This document shows positions 1 through 6,476 of a DNA stretch of 8,143 bases, one piece after another. The notes beneath the pieces were generated by a model. The model was not told where the DNA came from and searched no databases. It saw nothing but the letters and a program-made list of their open reading frames with translations. The position numbers and the translations under genes were made by a program. Where the stretch lies: positions 2,496 to 10,638 of the forward strand of contig NSIA01000115.1 of assembly GCA_002737585.1 (NCBI GenBank), given 5' to 3'. Source of the stretch: Planctomycetaceae bacterium. GTDB lineage: Bacteria; Planctomycetota; Phycisphaerae; Phycisphaerales; SM1A02. Numbering within the stretch: the stretch's first letter is position 1; every line of letters starts with the position of its first letter.

Positions 1-2
1 CC

Positions 3-122
3 CTTACCCAGTACAACAACTACACAGTGTCCGGGAAGCGAATTGATGTCACCGTGATTGGGCCAAATGGATTGACACTTGCACGTTTGGTGCGATTCCG
101 TGGGGCGGATCCAACAACATGA
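3..122 (+). CDS. C-terminal end of a probable prepilin (GspI/PilV-like), 5' truncated by window edge
   Basis: This is the last 39 codons of a gene entering from the left edge; the frame is open from base 3 and ends at the TGA at 120-122. The visible peptide contains QYNNYTVSGKRIDVTVIG and then LARLVRFRG, a short beta-strand-rich tail of the kind seen at the C-terminus of small pseudopilins. The N-terminus, which would carry the diagnostic prepilin motif, is outside the window, so the family call is inferred from position. It lies directly before a GspJ-like gene and a GspK-like gene, where gspI sits in type II secretion operons. Its stop overlaps the next start by four bases (ATGA), which supports co-translation. 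The reading frame is secure; the name is not. Confidence 0.6.
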   Translation, partial: LTQYNNYTVSGKRIDVTVIGPNGLTLARLVRFRGADPTT

Positions 123-760
123 TTCAGCAACAGACCCGTTGCAGTACTCGGCGCATGGGCTTCACATTGGTGGAGCTCTTGGTATCGATTACTGTTACGG
201 CGATCATTGCAGCCTCAGTTGCTGCGACGGTGTCAGCGGTGGCAGTGGGAATGCAAGGTCAGGATGATGCAGCGCAAGAGGTAGCGCGCCTTGCGCGTGG
301 TCAAGCGCGCATTGCCGACCACCTGTTCCGGGCGCGAATGATTCTTTCGCAGTCAACCACCGTGGCAACGCTGTGGCTTCCTTCTGAGACGTTTGACGGC
401 TCACCAACCAACGCCACCGAGTACGACACGATCCACGGCAACGAACTGCGCTGGTATGTGGTGGACCGAAACAACCGCGTTATCAGTATGCAGCGGGTCA
501 GTAACACACTCAACCGCACGGTGTATCCACTGGCCACGGATTGGTCAGCCCTGCGAACGACGCTTGCGGCGTCCGGGTCGCTGGTGACCACCACTGTCCT
601 GGAGGGTGTTATCGAGGCCGCATTTCGCTTTACTTCCTTTAATCCGTGCGCAGACCGGCGATTGGTATTGGACATTGAACTTGATGACGACCACGGCGGA
701 ATGAACTTTGAGGTTGGTGGAATCATCGACGCGCTGCAGCGGCATTCGGACTGTCAGTGA
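119..760 (+). CDS. GspJ-like prepilin / type II secretion minor pseudopilin
   Basis: This 213-residue protein has a class III prepilin leader. After a short basic leader ending RRMG, cleavage is expected between Gly14 and Phe15, giving FTLVELLVS with the conserved Glu at mature position +5 (Glu19). A hydrophobic helix follows to about residue 42, and then a polar globular domain that ends in a Cys-containing tail. Mature pseudopilins are cut and N-methylated by the prepilin peptidase and assemble into a periplasmic pseudopilus; J-type subunits belong to the tip complex with I and K. Length (about 200 residues) and position immediately before a K-like gene favour GspJ, although a PilW-type minor pilin is possible. 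The start at 119 overlaps the upstream stop (ATGA) and has only a weak GGGGCGGA Shine-Dalgarno-like stretch before it. The in-frame ATG at 155, directly before the cleavage site, would leave almost no leader. Confidence 0.82.
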   Translation: MIQQQTRCSTRRMGFTLVELLVSITVTAIIAASVAATVSAVAVGMQGQDDAAQEVARLARGQARIADHLFRARMILSQSTTVATLWLPSETFDGSPTNATEYDTIHGNELRWYVVDRNNRVISMQRVSNTLNRTVYPLATDWSALRTTLAASGSLVTTTVLEGVIEAAFRFTSFNPCADRRLVLDIELDDDHGGMNFEVGGIIDALQRHSDCQ

Positions 761-767
761 CCACTCC

Positions 768-2441
768 ATGAACCACCACGCTTTCCAACCTCCATTTCCG
801 CGCCGTCGCCGCGATCGCTCGGTGGGGGCTCAGTGCAACACCGGGAAGGGGATGGGACGCGGTGCCGCGCTCATGTTGGCGCTGTTTGCAATGATGGTGG
901 TTGGAACCACCACGCTTTCCTACGTGGCAAGCCGTGAAACATCCTCGTCCATTGCGGCGAACGCACAACTTGCAGCGGATGCACGCACGCTTGCCTCATC
1001 TGGCATGTCCATTGCCAAGGGCATTCTCCGCTCCAGCGAGACCATCTGGCGTCGTAATCATGTTGGCGGCGTGCTGCTCAACAACTATTCGCTTGATGGT
1101 GGCACAGTCACCGTTCGCTTGGTGGACATTGTGAAGCGCGCCAATCCAGCCAATGGCGGCAACATCTTCCCTGACGATGCCACCACCGAAGTGGAGGTCA
1201 CCGTCAGCAGTACGCGCGGGGGCGCCACTTGGAACTCGGTAGCAAATATGAGCATTCCCAGTGTGGTGAAGGGTGAATACGCCATCTTTGCCAACAAGAT
1301 CATGATTGTGGATGGCTCAAACAATTTCATTGGTCGTTGGCCAAATGCGCCGATGAGCGCACAAAAACTGCGCGTCAATATTGGCACGCAGGCCGACCTT
1401 GCCTTCTTGAGCAATATCTACCCCTGGTTCGGAAGCGGCGTCTGGCTGCAGGGCGGTTGCCGCTTTGAGTCAGAGGTGGCGGGTTCAACGCCGTCAGATC
1501 CGGATTCCATGAAGGCCACATGGATTTACTACCCGTACTCCGCCACCGGTCTCATCGTGCAGGGCGCACAGGCCGGTGCCGTTGCCGCCAAGCGCATGGA
1601 TCCACTCGATTCCATTCGCATGGTCAATCCCCCAGCTGCTCCGTCAGTTGGCGGTACCTACACCAACTACACCAACAACTACATCTTGACCGGCGGCAGT
1701 TACAGCCTGAACCCATTCCGAGTTCGCGCCGTGTTCCTTCCGCAGTTGTTCACCAAGAACTTTGAAGTGCGCGGTGGCGCCACGGTCACTTTGAATACCG
1801 GGACCTATGAGGTGTACGGTTCATGGGTTCTGCGCGATTCGCGCATCATCATCAATGGCGACGTGAAATTCGTGATCAATCCGAACTTGGCATTGACGGG
1901 TTTGGACTGGCAGAATTCTTCGGTAGAGATCAACCCGAACAGCACCTTTGAAATCTACAACGGGTATTCAATGGATGTGCGAAACTGCTGGATTGGACCG
2001 CGCAAGCAGTACATTTGCAATAATGTTGCCATTGATGGCGACCCGCACAGGAAGAATTGGTTCGCGCAGTTCACTTCCAATGACTGCTATCCGGTAGCAC
2101 CAACTTCACCGCAGTACATGGAGCCGTGGCGTGTTCGCGTGTATCCAATGCGGCAGTTCCTTTCCAGCTTCTTCCTCTGGGACATCCGCGATACTTCGAT
2201 TGTTGGATCACTGTTCCTACCAACGAATCCGATCCGTCTCTTTGGGCGTACGCAGGTGTACGGGCGTGTAGCGGCGAATCACTTGTTGATTTACGACACT
2301 GCCAGTTTCTTCTATGACCATGCGTTGGACCTGGTGACTGGATTTACCGAGGGCCGTGCGCCTTCGCGCGGTGGCGATCCGGAGGACATGTTCCCTTCGC
2401 GCATCGTGTCGTATGGATTTAATGCGGAGGCAGCTCGATGA
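768..2441 (+). CDS. GspK/PilX-like large minor pilin with beta-rich body
   Basis: The protein has 557 residues from the ATG at 768. A polybasic leader (RRRR near residue 14) precedes GMGRG and then AALMLALFAMMVVG, a single N-terminal hydrophobic helix (about residues 33-52). If cut after Gly32, mature position +5 is Leu37, not Glu; lack of Glu5 is a known feature of GspK-type subunits. The helix is followed by SYVASRETSSSIAANAQLAA, as in PilX/GspK N-terminal helices. The rest is rich in short beta strands. From about residue 331 (VRGGATVTLNTGTYEV) to a C-terminal stretch near 499-521 (GRVAANHLLIYDTASFFYD) it resembles the C-terminal domain of PilX-like proteins (DUF7305-type), by recollection only. 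It probably caps the pseudopilus tip with I- and J-like partners. The start is uncertain. ATG 768 lies 7 bases after the upstream stop without a clear ribosome site; ATG 708 would overlap the upstream gene by 53 bases; ATG 852 follows GGGAAGGGG and would give 529 residues. Confidence 0.75.
   Translation: MNHHAFQPPFPRRRRDRSVGAQCNTGKGMGRGAALMLALFAMMVVGTTTLSYVASRETSSSIAANAQLAADARTLASSGMSIAKGILRSSETIWRRNHVGGVLLNNYSLDGGTVTVRLVDIVKRANPANGGNIFPDDATTEVEVTVSSTRGGATWNSVANMSIPSVVKGEYAIFANKIMIVDGSNNFIGRWPNAPMSAQKLRVNIGTQADLAFLSNIYPWFGSGVWLQGGCRFESEVAGSTPSDPDSMKATWIYYPYSATGLIVQGAQAGAVAAKRMDPLDSIRMVNPPAAPSVGGTYTNYTNNYILTGGSYSLNPFRVRAVFLPQLFTKNFEVRGGATVTLNTGTYEVYGSWVLRDSRIIINGDVKFVINPNLALTGLDWQNSSVEINPNSTFEIYNGYSMDVRNCWIGPRKQYICNNVAIDGDPHRKNWFAQFTSNDCYPVAPTSPQYMEPWRVRVYPMRQFLSSFFLWDIRDTSIVGSLFLPTNPIRLFGRTQVYGRVAANHLLIYDTASFFYDHALDLVTGFTEGRAPSRGGDPEDMFPSRIVSYGFNAEAAR
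2426..2430 (+). promoter_or_regulatory. Ribosome binding site of the GspH-like gene
   Basis: GGAGG lies 7 bases before the ATG at 2438, inside the last codons of the preceding gene. It supports ATG 2438 over the second ATG at 2441, although both give nearly the same protein. It indicates internal re-initiation at the ATGA junction. Confidence 0.7.
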
Positions 2442-2935
2442 TGAATCGCGGCCTTCGCGCCTTTACGATCATTGAGATGCTCATCACGGCGGCCATCGTG
2501 AGCGTGATGGCGGGCTTGGCGATTGACATGTTTGGTGGCAGCCGCTTTGAGCGTGTGGACGCTGGCGTTCGTCTACTTGAGGCGGATCTTGGGTATGCAC
2601 GCAGCGTTGCACTCTCCACTCCTGCTGATCCGGTGTTGCTGCGTATCGCTGCGAATGGGAGCAGTTACCACCTTGCACACACGAGTGCGCCAGACACTGC
2701 ACTGACCGGGCCCAATGGTCCTCTGCGCACCACGTTTGGCAGCGGCAGGGCAGAGGTAGCCGCTGGACTGTTGATTACTTCGAGTGCCTCGCGGGACATC
2801 ACCTTTGGTCCGTTTGGCGGCGTGATGGACCCCGTTCCGACGGTCTTTGTGTCCACTTCCGACGGTCCAGAGCGGGCGCGCATAGTTCTCGACCCCTTTA
2901 CCGGGGACTTGACGGTTACTTATCAGTCACCTTGA
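2438..2935 (+). CDS. GspH/FimT-like prepilin pseudopilin
   Basis: This 165-residue protein begins MMNRGLRA, followed by FTIIEMLITAAIVSVMAG, a typical prepilin leader and hydrophobic helix. The expected cut is between Ala8 and Phe9, with Glu13 at mature +5. Ala in place of Gly at -1 is less usual but is tolerated by prepilin peptidases and common in Planctomycetes-type prepilins. The C-terminal part has alternating strands and ends with RIVLDPFTGDLTVTYQSP, the kind of closing hairpin seen in GspH/FimT proteins, and the size fits that family. It would be a minor subunit of the pseudopilus beneath the I-J-K tip, acting at the inner membrane and in the periplasm. The start overlaps the upstream stop by four bases and has a strong ribosome site. 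Assignment as prepilin is firm; assignment to H rather than G rests on size and the C-terminal pattern. Confidence 0.82.
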   Translation: MMNRGLRAFTIIEMLITAAIVSVMAGLAIDMFGGSRFERVDAGVRLLEADLGYARSVALSTPADPVLLRIAANGSSYHLAHTSAPDTALTGPNGPLRTTFGSGRAEVAAGLLITSSASRDITFGPFGGVMDPVPTVFVSTSDGPERARIVLDPFTGDLTVTYQSP

Positions 2936-3039
2936 TGATCGACAAGAGTTCGGACCCCATGAAGGCCGATCACCTCTGAAGAGGCGCCTGATTCCAGGTC
3001 AGAGCGTCGGCGTGATGTTTCGCTAGATGGAGCGCACTT
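2936..3039 (+). promoter_or_regulatory. Intergenic gap before the secretin, with small inverted repeats and a possible weak promoter
   Basis: This is the only non-coding gap over 20 bases in the + strand gene run. It contains CCTC-TGAA-GAGG (2973-2984), which can be enclosed by AGGC (2963-2966) pairing with GCCT (2986-2989) across an asymmetric internal loop, and CCTG-ATTC-CAGG (2987-2998), which competes with it. No T-run follows, so an intrinsic terminator is not supported. A TTGACG at 2909-2914 with GATGAT at 2934-2939 (19-base spacing) is a poor sigma-70 match. Position suggests either a secondary promoter for the secretin-lipoprotein-hydrolase genes or an mRNA processing/attenuation site; none of these is shown by the sequence. 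Confidence 0.3.
3029..3032 (+). promoter_or_regulatory. Ribosome binding site of the secretin gene
   Basis: GGAG is placed 7 bases before the ATG at 3040. It decides the secretin start, because the ATG gives a protein beginning directly with a short polar segment and a signal-peptide-like hydrophobic stretch. Confidence 0.6.
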
Positions 3040-5319
3040 ATGGCAACACCGAACGACAACACCTCAGCAGTATCTCCCTTCGCGCGATCGGCGTGGTGTG
3101 CGGCAATCGGCACCACACTTGCGGTTGCATCTATTGCGCGCGCGCAGTCTTCGGCATCCGGAGCAGGTGGAAGCGCGCCCAGCACTGCGCCCAGTGCGAC
3201 GCCCAGCACGGCGCCCGCGAAAGCTCCAACCGTTGCACCGGTGAGTTCAATATCTGTTAAAGGCGCGGCCGCTGCGGGCCCCGCAAGTACAACGCAATCG
3301 GCACCCGCTCCTGCACCGACCGATGATCCGGGCGCTGACCCGACTGCAGAACTCAAACCAACTGTGTGGGGCGTTCCCGGTCCAAACGCAGCGCAGGGCG
3401 GGGTTTCGACTCCGCTCACTGGGCCGGGTGGAAGGCCACCATCACCAACGATGGAGCCATCATCGACGCTCGGCGCGCCGGCCGGTCCTGGCGCTGCTGC
3501 GCCCGCCAGTCGCAAGCCCGACGCGAAAGTGGATGTCACCAGCGAAGGCCGATTCTCACTGAGCGCGCAAGCCATTGATGTTTCCAAGCTCTTGGAACTG
3601 ATTTCCATCAAAGCTCGCCAGAACATCGTCGCCAGCGACAAAGTGCGTGGCGTAGTCACAGTGAACTTGTATGACGTGCCGCTTGAAGATGCGCTCAACG
3701 CCATCTTGAATGTCAACGGTCTGGCCTGGCGCCGCGAAGGCGACTTCATTTATGTCAAGACGCAAGGCGAAGTTGATGCCGAGCGCAATCGCGTTGCCCG
3801 CGTCTTTACGTTGCAATTCTTGTCCGCCGACGATGCGATTGCGTTCGTGAAGCCAATCTTGACTGAAGGCGGCTCTGCTGTCGCACTGGGAAAAGTTGAG
3901 CCTGGCTATCAACCCACGCTTGAAAATGGCGGTGCGGACAGCTTTGCGTTCTCCGCCAAGGTCATGGTGAATGACTTTGCAGAGAACATAGCACAGGTAC
4001 AGACGCTGATTGCGGAACTGGATACGCCGCCGAAGCAGGTGCGCGTTGAGGCCACCATTCTTACTGTGAACCTCACTGATGACACGGCCTTTGGCATGGA
4101 CATCTCCGTGGTTGGCAACATTGATTTCTCCAGCGTCACTTCGCCGCTCTTGGCGTTTGATGATGTGAAGGACGGTTTGTTGAAGCCGTCAACTCCGTCG
4201 ACTGCTTCGCAGGCGTCCCTGTATCCATCAGCCACGGGCGCACCACCGCCGACCGGCAAGGTGGGCATCATGACCAATGATGTAGCCATCTTCTTACAGA
4301 TGCTTGATCAAGTGGTGGACACCACGGTGCTCGCGCGGCCCACGGTCACGGTGCTGAACCGGCAGCGTGCGCAGGTGCTCATTGGTGAGCGCATCGCGTA
4401 CCTCTCCACCACGCAGACGCAAACAAGTACCACGCAGGAAGTGAAGTACTTGGATGTCGGTGTGAAACTGATTTTCCGACCATTCGTTTCACCGGATGGC
4501 ATGGTGCGCCTTGAACTTGCACCGCAGGTCAGTACCGCTCGTATCAAGGACATTGATGCCGCAGGCGGCGGTAAGGCAACCGTTCCCGATGAAATCTCCC
4601 AAGAGCTGCGGACCAATGTTCGCGTAAAGAGCGGACAGACGATCATTCTGGGCGGACTCTTCAAGGAACAGTCACAGGTAACTAACCGGCAGATTCCCGG
4701 CTTGGGCGACCTGATTCCGGGTGCATTCAGCGGCGCTTCAAGCCAGATGGTGAAGCAAGAGATCATCTTCTTGATTACCCCAACAGTGGTGGAAGACGCC
4801 CAGGACTACAAGGCCGGCGATATGGCGCTTCGAACATCAGAAGCAGCGCGCGTTGGTGGCCGTGCTGGCTTGTTGCCATTCTCTGAATCACACTTGGCGG
4901 GCAATTACCAGTTGCAAGCACTTGAGGCGTGGAAGGAAGGCGATCGATCCACTGCGCTTTACTATGTGGATCAGGCGCTGCGAACGCAGAAGAATTCGCC
5001 TTCCATGATTGCGCTGCGCGAATCCATTCGTACCGATCACAAGGACCAGTACCGCACTGAGCTTGATGCGATTGACTTGCTTGATCCGACGCAGCGCCAG
5101 CCATTCAATGGCGTGCCGCTGTCTGACACCTTCAAGTACTCCAAGGGTTGGGTCACTCCGCCCAAGCAAGAAGACTTGAAGAAGGACATTCCGCCAACTG
5201 TAGATGACGACTACTCGCCGTTTGACCCACTTCCACTACCGGATCTTGAGGCGCCGCCGTTGCCCCCCGAATCTGGTCGTGAGAAGACTGCGCGCCCAAC
5301 TCAGGAGCCGAACCATTGA
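3040..5319 (+). CDS. Secretin, outer-membrane channel of a T2SS/T4P-like system (GspD/PilQ family)
   Basis: This 759-residue protein forms the gated multimeric outer-membrane pore through which secreted proteins or a pilus pass. A signal peptide is visible at about residues 15-35 (WCAAIGTTLAVASIARAQ). An Ala/Pro/Ser/Thr-rich linker follows to about residue 163. An N0 (STN-like) domain lies at about 164-243, with SAQAIDVSKLLELISIKA and VPLEDALNAILNVNGL. A single N1-type domain lies at about 254-330 (VFTLQFLSADDAIAFVKPIL). The secretin domain spans about 334-585, with VLARPTVTVLN (430-440), the hallmark GQTIILGGL (532-540), IPGLGDLIPGAFSG and LITPTVVED. No further N2/N3 repeats are evident, unlike classical GspD. 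After the barrel there is a TPR-like helical pair at about 622-667 (ALEAWKEGDRSTALYYVDQA) and a Pro-rich tail. The neighbouring prepilins and lipoprotein fit the role. Family assignment is very secure; secretion versus pilus function is not settled. Confidence 0.95.
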   Translation: MATPNDNTSAVSPFARSAWCAAIGTTLAVASIARAQSSASGAGGSAPSTAPSATPSTAPAKAPTVAPVSSISVKGAAAAGPASTTQSAPAPAPTDDPGADPTAELKPTVWGVPGPNAAQGGVSTPLTGPGGRPPSPTMEPSSTLGAPAGPGAAAPASRKPDAKVDVTSEGRFSLSAQAIDVSKLLELISIKARQNIVASDKVRGVVTVNLYDVPLEDALNAILNVNGLAWRREGDFIYVKTQGEVDAERNRVARVFTLQFLSADDAIAFVKPILTEGGSAVALGKVEPGYQPTLENGGADSFAFSAKVMVNDFAENIAQVQTLIAELDTPPKQVRVEATILTVNLTDDTAFGMDISVVGNIDFSSVTSPLLAFDDVKDGLLKPSTPSTASQASLYPSATGAPPPTGKVGIMTNDVAIFLQMLDQVVDTTVLARPTVTVLNRQRAQVLIGERIAYLSTTQTQTSTTQEVKYLDVGVKLIFRPFVSPDGMVRLELAPQVSTARIKDIDAAGGGKATVPDEISQELRTNVRVKSGQTIILGGLFKEQSQVTNRQIPGLGDLIPGAFSGASSQMVKQEIIFLITPTVVEDAQDYKAGDMALRTSEAARVGGRAGLLPFSESHLAGNYQLQALEAWKEGDRSTALYYVDQALRTQKNSPSMIALRESIRTDHKDQYRTELDAIDLLDPTQRQPFNGVPLSDTFKYSKGWVTPPKQEDLKKDIPPTVDDDYSPFDPLPLPDLEAPPLPPESGREKTARPTQEPNH
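3175..3222 (+). repeat. Degenerate 12-base tandem repeat in the secretin linker
   Basis: Four consecutive in-frame 12-base units, starting GCGCCCAGCACT (3175), GCGCCCAGTGCG (3187), ACGCCCAGCACG (3199) and GCGCCCGCGAAA (3211), encode the tetrapeptides APST, APSA, TPST and APAK (residues 46-61). The fourth unit is the most diverged. The pattern suggests growth of the periplasmic Ala/Pro linker by slippage. The unit is a multiple of three, so copy changes would keep the frame. Confidence 0.75.
5303..5307 (+). promoter_or_regulatory. Ribosome binding site supporting a TTG start
   Basis: AGGAG sits 8 bases before TTG at 5316, inside the end of the secretin gene. Together with the lipoprotein signal that begins immediately after it, this makes TTG 5316 the likely start despite being a rare initiator. 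Confidence 0.7.
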
Positions 5320-6476
5320 GCCGTCCATTCATTCAGTGCCTATTGGCAGGATCGCTTGCCGCTACCACGCTGTTTGCAGTGGGTTGCGGTGCGCCGCGTT
5401 CGCAGCAGGTTCGTACCGAAGCACGTGGCCGTTATGACCGTGCCGGAGCGCAGATTGCATACGACCAATCACGTCAAGCGTTCCAATCGGGCCAGTTTGA
5501 GCCAGCGCTTGGGCATATTGATCGCGCCATTGCTCGCTTCCCCAAGGAGTCTTCATATCAACTGTTGCGTGGGCGCATTCTTCATGAGATGACCCGCATT
5601 GACGAATCGCGTGATGCATTCCAAGCGGCTGTGGATCTTGATCCAAAGAAGCCAGAGCCGTACTACTTCTTGGGCATCGTGTATCAGCGCTGGCGTGAGA
5701 ATGACAAGGCTCTGGAGTCGTATGCCAAGGCTGCTGAGCTGGAGCCCACCAAGATTCACTTTGTTGCTGCAGAGATTGAGATGCTGACGTTGATGGGGCG
5801 TCATGACGAGGCTGACGCGCGCTTGACGGCTGTAGAGAAAAAGTTTGAATTCAGCCCAGTAATTGACCGCTTGCGTGCGGATGTTTCCAAGATGCGCGGT
5901 GACGATGATCGCTGCGCGCAGCTGCTTGAGCGTGTGTCCATGCGTGAGACAGCGTCGCCAGAATTGATCGAAGAGTTGGCGTTTGCTCGCTACTCAAAGG
6001 GCGACTGGAATGGATCCATTGCGGCACTTGAAGATCCGGTGCTGGCAAGCCGCATCGGCAGGCCTGACTTGGCACGATTGAAGGCGCGCAACCTCATCTT
6101 GGTGAGTCGTCCGGAAGAAGCCCGGGACATCTTGCTTGCCATCCGTGACGACAACGATCCACACGGTCGCACCATGTTGCTCCTCGGCCATGCGGCGTGG
6201 CGCATTGGTGATTGGGGACGGCTCCGTGAGTGCGGCGAAGACTTAGTGCGACGCCATCCAGAAATGGCAGACGGTTACATGTTCCTTGGTGCCAGCGCAC
6301 ACAATGCTGGTCACTTGGAAGAGTCGCTGGCGATGTTTGAGCAGGCGGTCGCCCGTGAGCCAGAGCGTGCAGTGGCGCAGAAGCTACTGACCACGGTGAG
6401 TGCTATTCAGGGCGCACCTGGAAAGACTGTTCCAAATAGCGCCTCCGCCGGCACAATACGCAGCGAGGCTCCGTGA
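5316..6476 (+). CDS. TPR-repeat lipoprotein, candidate secretin pilotin/assembly factor
   Basis: This 386-residue protein starts at a TTG codon overlapping the secretin stop (TTGA). Residues 1-24 form a lipoprotein signal: FIQCLLAGSLAATTLFAVGC, with Cys24 as the lipidation site. The lipobox A-V-G-C is slightly unusual, with Ala at -3. The mature part is almost all tetratricopeptide-type helical pairs. Clear units lie at about 45-78 (AYDQSRQAFQSGQFEPAL), 80-113 (LRGRILHEMTRIDESRDAF), 114-147 (YYFLGIVYQRWRENDKAL) and 318-351 (GYMFLGASAHNAGHLEESLA), with degenerate pairs between. TPR lipoproteins of the PilF/PilW type guide secretin insertion and multimerisation at the outer membrane, and the direct coupling to a secretin gene suggests that job here. 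It is longer than PilF (about 250 residues, six repeats), so a broader scaffold role is possible. The lipoprotein/TPR call is firm; the pilotin role is inferred. Confidence 0.85.
   Translation: MSRPFIQCLLAGSLAATTLFAVGCGAPRSQQVRTEARGRYDRAGAQIAYDQSRQAFQSGQFEPALGHIDRAIARFPKESSYQLLRGRILHEMTRIDESRDAFQAAVDLDPKKPEPYYFLGIVYQRWRENDKALESYAKAAELEPTKIHFVAAEIEMLTLMGRHDEADARLTAVEKKFEFSPVIDRLRADVSKMRGDDDRCAQLLERVSMRETASPELIEELAFARYSKGDWNGSIAALEDPVLASRIGRPDLARLKARNLILVSRPEEARDILLAIRDDNDPHGRTMLLLGHAAWRIGDWGRLRECGEDLVRRHPEMADGYMFLGASAHNAGHLEESLAMFEQAVAREPERAVAQKLLTTVSAIQGAPGKTVPNSASAGTIRSEAP

Noticed and set aside
1659..1676. Two tandem copies of TACACCAAC in the K-like gene
   Set aside because: Only two copies, encoding TNY-type residues in a beta-rich region; this can arise by chance and does not suggest a functional repeat array.
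2963..2989. Intrinsic terminator after the GspH-like gene
   Set aside because: The inverted repeat is short and interrupted and is not followed by a T-run; downstream genes belong to the same functional set.
2970..3749. Long open frame on the - strand (259 codons) opposite the start of the secretin gene
   Set aside because: It is the mirror of the Ala/Pro/Gly-rich secretin linker in GC-rich DNA; its product is low-complexity with no recognisable domain, and the + strand frame is an unmistakable secretin.
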